A DNA stretch of 64,000 nucleotides. It comes from Beta vulgaris subsp. vulgaris (taxonomy: Eukaryota; Streptophyta; Magnoliopsida; Caryophyllales; Amaranthaceae). The stretch spans positions 2,356,294 to 2,420,293 of the forward strand of contig NC_079210.1 of the NCBI RefSeq assembly GCF_026745355.1. Reading direction: 5' to 3'. The first letter of the stretch is position 1; every line of letters starts with the position of its first letter. Shown one piece after another: positions 11,663-21,221 of the stretch. The translations under genes and the position numbers were made by a program. Under the pieces are notes generated by a model. It did not search any database, was not told the DNA's origin, and saw only the letters and a program-made list of their open reading frames with translations.

Positions 11663-13703
11663 TCAAAGACAAGCTTCCCATTTGAGTCTTTGATTTTTGA
11701 GAATAGCTCCTATTCTTCTTTCGAGTTCTGCAATCGGGCCATTAAAAGATAAGCCAAGTGTGTTGGCCATCTTTATGACATCTTCAATCTGAATGCTTTT
11801 GGGTATGTGGGCTGATGGTGAGGTGTGATGGGAGGTCTGGGAGAATGTCAGGCCTTTTCTGAGTTTGTTCTTTTTTTCTAGCTTTCTCTTGAATTTTTTT
11901 TCCTGTTCTTTTTTGGTGTGAGAGGGTATGCCATCCTCAAAGCCAGGTGGGAAGAGAGGTCCCGAACATGATGAGGAGCCCAAGGTTGATGAGGATGAGG
12001 CTTTTGATCTGTTTGGTTTAAGAAGTGGCCCAAAGGTGTTAGATGTTCTAATTGGTGAGAAGTTGGGCTTTTTGAGAGGTGGATTTTTTAATGGGCTATC
12101 TTGGGCTAGCTTAGCCGTAGAGTGGTTTTGGGTAGTATTTTCTTGGGTAGGTTTTTGGTGATTTGGAAGGGGAGGTTTGGTCAATATGTGGCCTGTCTTG
12201 TTGTGTTCTAAAGTTTCTATCAGGGGATGTTTGAGATTCCATAGGTCAGAGTTATTGCTTTGGGGGGATAAAATAATATTGTCAAGATGAATTGATGGTT
12301 GGGCTGCATTATCAAGGTTAATAGGCGGCTAACTTGACAGCATTGTCCTATTTTCAAGATTGTCTTTTAACGCAATCATTAATTCATCATTGTGACTGTG
12401 ACTTTTCTCATTCCTTGTCACTGATTCTACATTCTCAGCAGTTGGAGGATTACCTGGTATTGGTGTTGAAGGTTCTGATTGCTTTGATTCATCCTGCATG
12501 ATCTCTGAACTATTGACTTTCGCATCATCTTTTACATCATCATTTGTCAGTGCCCCTTGACGTTGTTTTTCTGAAATAAAGACATGATACTGATTTTCCT
12601 CTATATCCATAGCTACTTTGCAGTTGATGTCGAACATGCAATCTGTGCATATCTTAACATGTGCGCAGTCTAGTTGTTTGTAGTGAACTGAGATCACTCT
12701 TCCAAAAATACACCCTACATTGTAGAAATTTTGATATCCCCATGCTATGAGAGGGACACCATAAATGTTTATCCAAGTTTCTCTCCATAACGCCTTGCTT
12801 TTCTTGTTTACGTCTCTAATTGCCATGAACCATCTCTCAAGCCATTTACTTTCAATCATTGAGTGTTTGTCTTCAATCGAGTCAAACGTTATCAAATGTT
12901 GCATTCCTCCCATTGATTTGATTGTGAGACAATTTACACCCTCTGAGAAGATGTGTTCTTGAATTATCTCTGATGGTTGGAGTGAATGTGAAATTGCTAT
13001 GGCACTTCTCTCAATCCATACTTTATTCTCCTCACATACCTCTCCTTTTATTGCAGCAGCTATATCACTGTCTGCATCAATCTCTCCCAGAGAGTTTCGG
13101 ATTTGTTCTGTATCCTCTCCAAGGACTCTTGAATTCATTATCCGATGCGTAGTTGGGTTTGGCTTGATTAGTGTATGGTTTGGTTCAGGGTTCTCATTTG
13201 CAGCTCTTCCCTGTTTTACAGTCTCCTCTCTTCTTTCTGCATTAGCTGCTTCTTTGTAGGACCTATTGTCTCGGAAGGCATTGGGTTTTGGAGTTTGTCT
13301 AGGCGGGGAGTTTTTTTTAGGTTGGGCATTGTAGTATGTGTGGCTCGAATTAGGGTGGTTGTAGGGGTTTGGTACTTTGTCATACTCGCTGGAAAAACAG
13401 TGATTATTGAATTTCCATACCTCCTGCCATTTTCATCATGAATGGCAGTGACAAGAGATTGTGGATACATGAACTGAACAAAAGCAAATTTATGGTTTGG
13501 GTTTTTTGTGATGCTGGTATGTAGATGTTATCAATGGCTCCATGGATTCTGAATAATTTAGCTATATCCGAAGTGGTTATAGATGGGGGTAGATGATTGA
13601 CAAAGCAAGTTCTTGAGGCTTGACTATGGTGTGTTTTGGATTTTTTTCGAGTGACAGTCATCCATGGGTTTCTCTCTCTAGGAATTCTCTCGCTCTCTCT
13701 CAT
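11663..13703 (-). pseudogene. LINE ORF1 with RRM and DUF4283-like region, broken
   Basis: From the N-terminus (13703 downward) a basic stretch leads into an RNA-recognition motif (CFVNHLPPSITTSDIAKLF is the RNP2 region). After a frameshift near 13500, FAFVQF supplies the RNP1-like strand. A second block, 13138-12329, contains the DUF4283-like segment (WLERWFMAIRDV, WINIYGVPLIAW) and a C-terminal acidic, Ser-rich tail. After a further stop, 12184-11663 is Pro/Ser/Lys-rich and includes a basic patch. ORF1 proteins of this type bind LINE RNA. At least two frame breaks are seen. Confidence 0.75.
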
Positions 13704-13742
13704 CTCTCTATATTGTCTGTTTGTAAATAATAAGAAGCATTT

Positions 13743-14411
13743 GAGAAAATTCTAGAAACATTTACCTTTTCTTTCTGCCAATGCTAATAAAGAAGCAATT
13801 AGAATTTGGGTAGTTGATATTCTTTTCATTTATTTGCTCCATTAAGTTAAGAGGTTTGATAAATTTCTAACAGTTAGATATATCTAATACAAGTTTTCGT
13901 GTAATAAATATTGTTTGTGTATATATCAAATATTAATTGTGCATGTAAATTTTTTTTTTTTTTGTGTAACAGATAAGAGGAAAACAACACAAACAATATA
14001 TTTACATACACAAACAATATATGTTATATACACAAACAATATATGTTATATACATAAACAATATCTGTTACACGAAAATTTGTATTTATCACATATACTT
14101 GTTAGATATTTATCATCCCTCGTAAGTTAAGGTACGTATAAGCTGAGCGTTCTACCTTTTCTATTTTTCTATTTTTTTTTTTGTTTTTTTTGTAGTGGAG
14201 ATACTTTTTTTTTAAAGGAAACAAATATTTTTTTGGGATAGTGGAGATGCTTATTAGTTATTACTAGTATTTATATATTAATACTTCTTGATACTATTTA
14301 ATCACCTAATAATAATGATATACATAAATATATCCCTAAATATGTGGAAAAAAATATTCTAAACATATTCTTATTACTAATTAGTTTTCTAATATTGATT
14401 TATTAAAAAAA
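13743..14411. other. AT-rich intergenic with short tandem repeat
   Basis: No gene is recognised. At about 13975-14062 a roughly 30-bp unit with the core ACACAAACAATAT and ATGTTATATAC repeats three to four times. The rest is AT-rich, with T runs near 14165-14215. Confidence 0.5.
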
Positions 14412-14880
14412 CTAATATGAACCCGGTGCACACTAATTAGTGTGCACCTGATCCATATCACGTGAGTTTATGATAGTGTATATTGATATGATATAGTGTA
14501 TGTTAAAATGATATAGTGTATATGTTAAAATGATATAGTGTATGTTAAAATGATATAGTGTATATTAAAATGATAGTGTATGTTACAGTGTATGTTAAAG
14601 TGATATAGTGCATGTTAAAGTGATATAGTGTATGTTATAATGATATAGTGTGTGTTAAGATGATATAGTGTATGTTACAATAATATAGTGTATGTTAAAG
14701 TGATATAGTGTATGTTAAAGTGATTTAGTGTGTGTTAAAATGATATAGTGTATGTTACAATGATATAGTGTATGTTAAAGTGATATAGTGTATGTTAAAG
14801 TGATATAGAGTGTGTTATGGTCACGTGCCTGGGCCTGGTCCACACTATTTTTAGTGTGAACCGAGTCCACGCAAGTCGGA
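14412..14880 (-). mobile_element. Helitron-like minisatellite element, copy A
   Basis: Read on the minus strand, the element starts TCCGACTTGCGTGG after an A and ends ATTAG before a T run. A perfect 24-nt palindrome (plus coordinates 14425-14448) sits 13 nt inside the 3' end. A second imperfect hairpin (14837-14862) lies near the 5' end. The middle is an array of a 20-bp unit close to TGATATAGTGTATGTTAAAG. A TC start, a 3' hairpin and A/T insertion are Helitron traits, but the terminus is TTAG rather than CTRR. A second copy in the opposite orientation lies at 34299-34839 with the same ends. Confidence 0.6.
14465..14820. repeat. 20-bp minisatellite array (copy A)
   Basis: About 17 tandem units of TGATATAGTGTATGTTAAAG, with A/G variation at the end and some half-units. 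Confidence 0.85.
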
Positions 14881-15492
14881 TTGGAATTACAAAGAGAAAA
14901 ATATCCTTAAGTATTTGAATTTTATAAATTTCCAAATGTATAGTTTATGAAGATTTTTTTTTCTTATATTTGATAAATAGTTATCAATATTACGCTACCC
15001 CTCACTCCAAATCATGGATTAGCCCTTGACTGCCCCTCATACAAGGCCGCCCACTCACAGATCCATTACAAGCGATATCTCCAAGGCTCCAACCCCCTCT
15101 AGACTTCCCTAGGAGAGATGAAACAATTCTTGTTCAATGTCATTGGAAAATAGAGTTAGAGGTTGATACACTTAAAAACAGGTGACCTGAAAAAAATTAG
15201 TGGCTGAAGCAGAATGCATACGCCCCCTTAATTAGGACCTAAAATATCATTAAAACTTGAACTGCATAGTATACTCACTTAATAGTACAGTACAAAACTA
15301 AACTCTAGCCAAGAAAAGTTGGATGGTGGTGCTGCTTAGGTGCACTTACTAGTTTACTAGTTACTACCATTCCTCATAGATTAGCACCAAAAATAATTCA
15401 AGTTCAACCAGTTGACAGACAATTAAAATTTTAATTGCTGATGTCAGTATTAACATTCTGAATTTCTGATCATTCTCCCATATTGTGCTCTC
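14881..15492. other. Intergenic, upstream of BURP gene
   Basis: Nothing is recognised except that the right part is the ancestral promoter region of the BURP gene. Confidence 0.4.
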
Positions 15493-15500
15493 TATATATA
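15493..15500 (+). promoter_or_regulatory. TATA box of BURP gene
   Basis: TATATATA lies about 90 bp before the 15584 insertion. Before the MITE inserted, this box was roughly 90 bp from the BURP ATG, the expected distance for a short 5' UTR. The MITE now moves it to about 750 bp upstream. Confidence 0.5.
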
Positions 15501-15583
15501 GCTTAGCACCAAGGAAGTATGATTCCACACAACCCACAAACGAAACAACATAAAAACAGTAGTATAAAACCATAATAACATTA

Positions 15584-16243
15584 GGGTTTTTTGTCAGAAA
15601 GGACCTAATAAAATACAAGTTTTGTGGGGAAGGACCTAATAAAAATTTTTTTGTCAAAAAGGACCTAATAAAATACTTCCGATTGTGAACAGGAACCACT
15701 TTATGAATTTCCGGCCAAATTTACCATTTACCGGCGTTGACCCTTTTGTTTACCCCTAGTTGACTCTTTAATGTTCAATTCCTATTTTAACTGACCCAAA
15801 CATATTGAATTCTCACACTTTTCTCCCAACAGCGCAATCTCCATTGAAGTGAAGTATCAACTTATTCGATCTTATCCTGCAACCTTCATCAAATCCAAGC
15901 TATGTTTTGCTCTTCAGATTTTACTCTCTCAATGTTTAAGGGTTTTTGAAATTTAGGGCTCCTATTATACGTTTTTCCCAAAACGCAAATTAGGGTTCTT
16001 AATTTTACTGTAATTTCTCTTCTCCTCCTAATTTTACGGTAATAGAAACAGAACATTAAAGACTTAACTAAGGGTAAAAAAAAGGGTCAACGCCGGTAAA
16101 TGGTAAATTTGGCCGGAAATTCATAAAGTGGTTCCTGTTCACAATCGAAAGTATTTTATTAGGTCCTTTTTGACAAAAAAAATTTTATTAGGTCCTTCCC
16201 CACAAAACATGTATTTTATTAGGTCCTTTCTGACAAAAAACCC
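15584..16243. mobile_element. MULE-type MITE with 176-bp TIRs
   Basis: Long inverted arms (15584-15759 and 16068-16243) begin GGGTTTTTTGTCAGAAAGG and end with its complement. A perfect 9-bp duplication ATAACATTA flanks it at 15575-15583 and 16244-16252. Long TIRs with 9-bp TSDs are characteristic of Mutator-like elements. The 300-bp core has no transposase. The last A of the right TSD is the A of the BURP start codon. Confidence 0.88.
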
Positions 16244-16251
16244 ATAACATT

Positions 16252-17498
16252 ATGGCTCTTTTCTTCCTGTTTCTCCTCTTCTCTGTAACCTCTGCTACCA
16301 AGTTAGTCCACAATCATAACCATGCTCAGACCACTGATCTACTAGTTGACAGCCGCAACTTCTTCGTTCCAACCACAGACAAGCCTCACCACCCTGATAA
16401 GACCGCCTTACCTGTTGACAACCGTAACTTCTTTGTTCCAACATTGGACACCAATGCCATACCAGTTGACAGCCGCAACTTCTTTGTTCCAACAACAGGC
16501 AATTCCAACCTCCCTGATAAGACCGCCTTATCTGTTGACAGCCGTAACTTCTTTGTTCCAACAGTGGACACCAATGACATACCAGTTGACAGCCGCGACT
16601 TCTTTGTTCCAACAACAGGCAATCCCAACCACCTTAGTAAGCTGCCTTACCAGTTAACAGCCGCAACTTCTTTTTTCCAACATTGGGCACCAATGCCATA
16701 CCGGTTGACAGTCGTGTCTTCTTTGTTCCAACAACAGGCAATTCCAACCACCTCAATAAGGCTGCCTTACCAGTTAACAGCCGCAACTTCTTTGTTCCAA
16801 CATTGGGCAACAATGCCATACCGGTTGACAGTCGTGTCTTTTTCGTTCCTACGACTGCTTTCCCAGTTGACAGTCACAACTTTTTCATCCCAACCAAGGC
16901 CAAAACCACACTCCCAGTCCATGAAGTTTCCTATTGTTCAGTTTATTTCAAAAAAGATGACCTCAAGAAAGGCACAACACTCTGCCCTTTATTCACACAT
17001 AAAAACTACACCAGAAATTCTACCAACAATGCAACTGTCATTAAGGCCATGAGATCAATCTGTGAGCAACCAACCGCAAAAGGTGAGTACGAATACAAAT
17101 TTTGCGCCTCCTCATACAAGGTGATGGCCAAGAATGCAATTTCAAAATTGGGAAACAACTTCAAGGTTGTTTCATCTGATAAGGTGGAAATGCAAACTTG
17201 CACCATTTCTAGCATCAAGAAGTTGGCACAATATGGGAAAGCGATCATCTGCCATAAGCAATGGATCCCAAATGTTGCTACCTTCTACTGTCACCAGCTG
17301 AGCGAATCGTCAGTTTACATTCTCTCAGTAAGAGAAAAAAATAAGGTGGCGAAAAAATTGGTTGTTTGTCATGGCAACACTACAGCATGGAACCCAACGA
17401 GGTTGGTTTTCCAGGTGTTGCACGTCAAGCCGGGTACGCCGGTGTGCCATCTCCTCCCCACCGAGGACTTAGCTTGGGTCGCTACGGTGACAAATTAG
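16252..17498 (+). pseudogene. BURP-domain protein gene, frameshifted
   Basis: The start at 16252 gives a signal peptide (MALFFLFLLFSVTSA). Ten tandem motifs of the form VDSRNFFVPT follow, then a C-terminal BURP domain (from about 16920). The domain shows the four CH pairs (CHKQW, FYCH, VVCH, PVCH) and the AWNP and FQVLHVKPGTPVCH signatures; the first spacer is 11 residues, where 10 is usual. A one-base deletion near 16640 shifts the frame: repeat spacings of 120, 120, 119 and 120 nt show exactly one lost base. The N-terminal part reads in the frame of 16252, the BURP domain in the frame ending 17498. BURP proteins are secreted or cell-wall proteins, and some act as peptide cyclases on repeats in the same chain. 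The stop codon lies inside an LTR starting at 17488. It is called a pseudogene, but a single assembly error would also explain the shift. Confidence 0.85.
16345..16905 (+). repeat. 120-bp higher-order coding repeat in BURP gene
   Basis: The GTTGACAG start of odd-numbered motifs lies at 16345, 16465, 16585, 16704 and 16824. Each 120-bp unit encodes two motifs with alternating 23- and 17-residue spacing. Units are 85-95% alike by eye. Confidence 0.9.
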
Positions 17499-18164
17499 GA
17501 TAGATGGTTAATTGTGTGGCCTATACCATGATAGATTAGAGTTGAAGGCTTGACTTTATCATTGATAACAGTGCTTTATATATGCCACTGATGCAAGTAA
17601 TACAAACTTAGGAATATTAATATTCCAGCCGTATATATGATAACATAATATCTCTACTATCCTCTAATATTTTCTGATATTGATTATATCTCATATCTCT
17701 AACACCCTCCTGAATCGTAATGGTAGTAACACGAACGTTGCGATTGGAAATTCTTCACTTTGTTGAAGTCGAGATGCACGAATATGATGATGTCGCCTTC
17801 AAAAAAAATCTTTTTTTAAGTGATGAGAACGTAAATTTTTTTCGAACCCATCAATCATCAATCAAACAGGAACATGCTCCAATCAAATATTGGTTTTTCA
17901 GAGCAAACCACACTCAAATCACTCAAATCAATTGAAAACCTTGTCTCACGGCACAAGGAGAACCAATATTCGTTGTCTCACGGTACAAAGAGAACCAATA
18001 AACCCTATCTCACGAAATAGGGAGGCCGAAACATGTCTCACAATCTGTTTTGAAATAGATTTGAAATTAAAACGAACAAAGTAAATTTTTTTTTATGGAA
18101 TGAATATCATCAACAAAAGAACAAACGTTCAAATTTTGTGATGGAATGAACATCATCACGGAAA

Positions 18165-18331
18165 CAAACTTATGAGGTCAGGGGTTCGATCCTTTCCCCC
18201 AGCATTATGCTGGGGTATTTCCTTAGCATGCTTTGCATGCTTTACCAGCCAATGTGCTGGTAGTTTCTACAAGGCTAGCCTTGTAGGAGTTAGCCCTTGG
18301 GCTAACTTAATTTCCCAATAAAAAAAAAAAA
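18165..18331 (+). mobile_element. SINE-like element with five consecutive hairpins
   Basis: GTCAGGGGTTCGATCC resembles a tRNA B box (GGTTCGANNCC) and is followed by five adjoining perfect or near-perfect stem-loops: 18198-18214, 18225-18241, 18244-18261, 18267-18286 and 18288-18307. A short AT stretch and a 13-A tail follow. No clear A box is seen, so the element may be 5'-truncated. AAACTT occurs on both sides and may be a short target duplication. Confidence 0.6.
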
Positions 18332-18468
18332 ACTTTCAAAGGATTTTCTTTTGGTGAAAGGAAAAAAAAACAAAGTGGCCAAGAGATTCAAACATAAGAA
18401 CGCAACGGGAATATCCGGCCGGTGGGGGTAATAAATCCAGACATCCAACCCCACTGACACGAGATTTT

Positions 18469-18482
18469 TGCTCATGATACCA
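18469..18482 (-). other. Primer-binding site of LTR element
   Basis: On the minus strand this reads TGGTATCATGAGCA immediately after the LTR end TTTGTCA. It matches plant iMet-tRNA primer sites apart from one inserted base. Confidence 0.6.
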
Positions 18483-18743
18483 TGACAAATTTGGGGTAAA
18501 GGGTTAATCATGTGGCTTCATACCATGATCGATTAGAGTTGAAGACTTGACTTTATCATTAATAGCAGCGGTTTATATATGCCACTGACGCAAGTAATAC
18601 AAACTTAAGAATATTAGGAGATGTCTTATACAAAAGATATAATATCAGAATTTCCTAAACATATCTTATTATAAGAGGTAACGTAATATTCCAGCCGTAT
18701 ATACGATAACATAATTTCTCTACTATCCTCTAATATTTTAACA

Positions 18744-19906
18744 CTAGAATTTTTTGCACGCGATGCGTGCTTGAATTTTTTTAAAAAAAGAAACTCAATT
18801 TTCTTCGGCATAAGAGTCAAAATTTGAACATTAGACATAAAAAGTATAATTGTCTTAGTTGCAAAATTTGATTGGTTTAGTTTCTGTCACTTAAGTCTCT
18901 CACCATTCTTTTTTTTTTTTTTTTTTTTCAAAGCTAAATTCTATGAACAAAATAGAAATTTTCTTGAATTTATTTATGATTTCTAATATTATAATTTTGT
19001 AGTTGATTTTTGAATTAAGTACAATACTTCATAAATTGTAAAGAAAGTGGACACTTTGATTTCAAGTCAATTTTTTCATAGGTGTAGTTTGTAATTGAAT
19101 TTTTAAGTTTTTGTAAAGTTTTCTCATTTTAGTGATTTGCATAACGTAAATTATGCAATTTTATGATTTTATTGACTTGTGAGTGATTTATAATTATATT
19201 TTGATATTTTTGTTTGAAGCCTTCGTTGATTTGTAAGTGAATTTGTAATTTAGAATGTGAAGACGGTAATATAGTCTATTCATTCGGGGACACCATATCC
19301 CCCCTTCCCTTATATAATAGAGATATGTTGTACTTTAATTCTTGTATGATATTTTACATATCTTTTTACCTTTATAATTAATCACTATTATATAATAGAA
19401 AAAGACAGGTCCAGATATATGTAAAAGTTTCATTATATATAGGAAACACTATAAAAAAGTAAATAATTTTTTTCCTTGTCTAACTTCTAAATTCTGATTT
19501 CACTACAAATACACCTCTATTTTTTATCATGACCCACCATTAATTGTGAATGGTTCTTGAGAATAATGATTTGTAAGTAAATTTTTGTAAATGTTTTTGT
19601 ATGTATTGACGTTCTAGGTTATTAGTTTTAGTTTGTATGTTAATTTTAAGTTTTAATAAAGTCTCCTGATTATTTGTGTAATTTGCGTGATTTCATAACG
19701 TAATTTTATCAATTGTATGAGTGACTTGTAAAGTTTCTTCTTTTGAGTGATTTGTGAGTGAGTGTTGTAAATTAATTTTAGGTAGTTTTCTTTGAGTGCC
19801 GATTTTGATTTTGATATTCTTTTTGTAATTTAGAATGGAAAGGGCGGTAAAATAGGCATTTCAAAAGAGGACACCATTGCTCCCCCCTTCCCTTATATAA
19901 TAGAGA
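18744..19906 (-). mobile_element. Helitron(s), tandem 5' ends
   Basis: On the minus strand the 3' end is the hairpin GCACGCATCGCGTGC (18756-18770), an 8-nt spacer and CTAG before T, as in canonical Helitrons. Two 5' ends, each reading TCTCTATTATATAAGGGAAG, occur at 19323 and at 19906. The sequence following each is related over about 130 bp. The inner element is 580 bp. The outer 583 bp is a second partial copy whose own 3' end is missing. The element splits the 5' LTR of the element at 17488-20000. No Rep/helicase is encoded. Confidence 0.8.
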
Positions 19907-20000
19907 TAAATAAATCTATATTATTCTCTTAATAATATCAATATGGAAAATATATCATACATATATTTTCCGATATTGATTATATCTCATATCTCTAACA

Positions 20001-20716
20001 GACAGCTTAGCACATATGATGATCAATGTGTTTTGTTTGTTTAGTTTTGTTGGATCAATGTGCTTTAACATATGATGATCTTAGTTATATAGTCTCACTA
20101 CTCACTAGTGTTCATTTTCAGGTTCACATAAAAGGATTTGGTTTCTATAGCTGGATATGATGAATAGATTGTGTCGATCACCTTATAGTACTCGATCGTA
20201 TGCAACTTCGGATGCTAGAATGGTTCTTATGACCTTCATGCTGTTATTGTAACATAAATAAGTCAATCCATTGTATCCAAAACTATACTAATATCAAACT
20301 TCATATTTTAATATAAATGTAGCATTAAATTTTACAATGTTAAATACAACCTATTTGTTTTCTTGGAAATACTCCTATTTAGTTTTTAAGTTTCCTTGAG
20401 TTTTTGTAAAAGAAATATCCCAAATATAAGAACAAAGAGAGGTTAGAGAGGTGAGAAAAATGACCTGGTGACCTGGGCATGACAAAGGCACACCCAGAGC
20501 CCAAATGGTAAAATGACCAATGAATCAAATTAAATATGGATAGGGATTTTTTTTTTGGGCCCTCTCGAGAACCTCTTGGTAAGAAAAATTTTCTTTGAAT
20601 CACCCTCGCACAGGATCACTCACCTAGAGACCTAACATGAAATGATTATCAAATTCTTCTTATTATGATAATTCTCATTAGTGACTAAGAAATATGGACA
20701 AGTAATCATAGTCCAA
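20001..20716. other. Intergenic, nothing recognised
   Basis: AT-rich sequence without a supported gene or repeat. Confidence 0.4.
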
Positions 20717-21023
20717 GGCTATGTTTAGTTCACCTGAAATTTTCTGATCTGAACTTATCTGATCTGATTTACAAGATCTTATCTTGTAGATTTTTCTCAA
20801 TATATAAGAAAAAAATTATAGTCATGTGGGGGTATTGTTTGATTCATCTCAATGAGTACTTTATTAATATTCAATTATTATAATTTTTACTAATATATAA
20901 TGAAAGATATTTAATAGTAATAATGATTTTTAAATATAAGCATGATCTGATATGAACTTATTTTTTATGATCTGATCTGATTAGATCTGAAATAAGCAAA
21001 AATAAGGTGAACTGAACATAGCC
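20717..21023. mobile_element. MITE with GGCTATGTT ends
   Basis: Terminal inverted repeats GGCTATGTTTAGTTCACCT and AGGTGAACTGAACATAGCC bracket 307 bp of AT-rich DNA containing many GATCTGA motifs. A truncated copy in reverse orientation lies at 50714-50888. The TSD is unclear, so no superfamily is assigned. Confidence 0.8.
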
Positions 21024-21221
21024 AAGAAGGGAGACAAATTTAATGAAATAATTATCAAATTGTCAAAATCATGTTTGGGTGATGTAGATTATAGGAGGCA
21101 GGAGCAACACTTATTATGGTAATCCTCATAAGTAGTGACTAACTTCAAACCGTATAAAAGGTATTATTACAACTTTATTTCATGCATCACAAACTCACCA
21201 TTATGAAATAATATAGAGCCT

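Larger units (their letters stand above)
4641..13728 (-). mobile_element. Decayed RRM-type LINE (L1 clade), nested
   Basis: A full-length LINE lies on the minus strand. Its poly-A tail appears as a T run from 4638. A 14-bp target duplication AATAAGAAGCATTT flanks it at 4627-4640 and 13729-13742. Without the solo LTR at 7667-10172 it is about 6.6 kb. ORF1 has an RRM and a DUF4283-like region. ORF2 has endonuclease, reverse transcriptase, zf-RVT and RNase H regions. An RRM in ORF1 is the hallmark of the BNR subclade of plant L1 LINEs described from beet. Several frameshifts make it inactive. The LINE starting at 60.5 kb is a close relative. Confidence 0.9.
17488..20000 (-). mobile_element. Non-autonomous LTR retrotransposon
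   Basis: Two related LTRs read on the minus strand from TGTTAGAGATATGAG to TTTGTCA. They are 17488-17704 (3' LTR, with an internal deletion of about 70 bp) and 18483-20000 (5' LTR, enlarged by a Helitron). Next to the 5' LTR lies TGGTATCATGAGCA (18469-18482), close to the initiator-Met tRNA primer-binding site TGGTATCAGAGC. Next to the 3' LTR lies the purine tract CAGGAGGG (17705 onward, minus strand). The interior (17705-18468) has no gag or pol and holds an SINE-like insertion. The outer 5-mers TACGG and GACAG do not match well, so the TSD is decayed or absent. Confidence 0.75.

Noticed and set aside
14412..14880. CRISPR-like array (regular 20-bp units)
   Set aside because: The units are directly adjacent with no unique spacers, the genome is a plant, and the element has transposon-like ends.
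16295..16819. Long open frames on the other strand and frames of the BURP repeats
   Set aside because: They arise because the 120-bp unit is a multiple of three and is open in several frames; only the frame with the signal peptide and the BURP-domain frame have family support.
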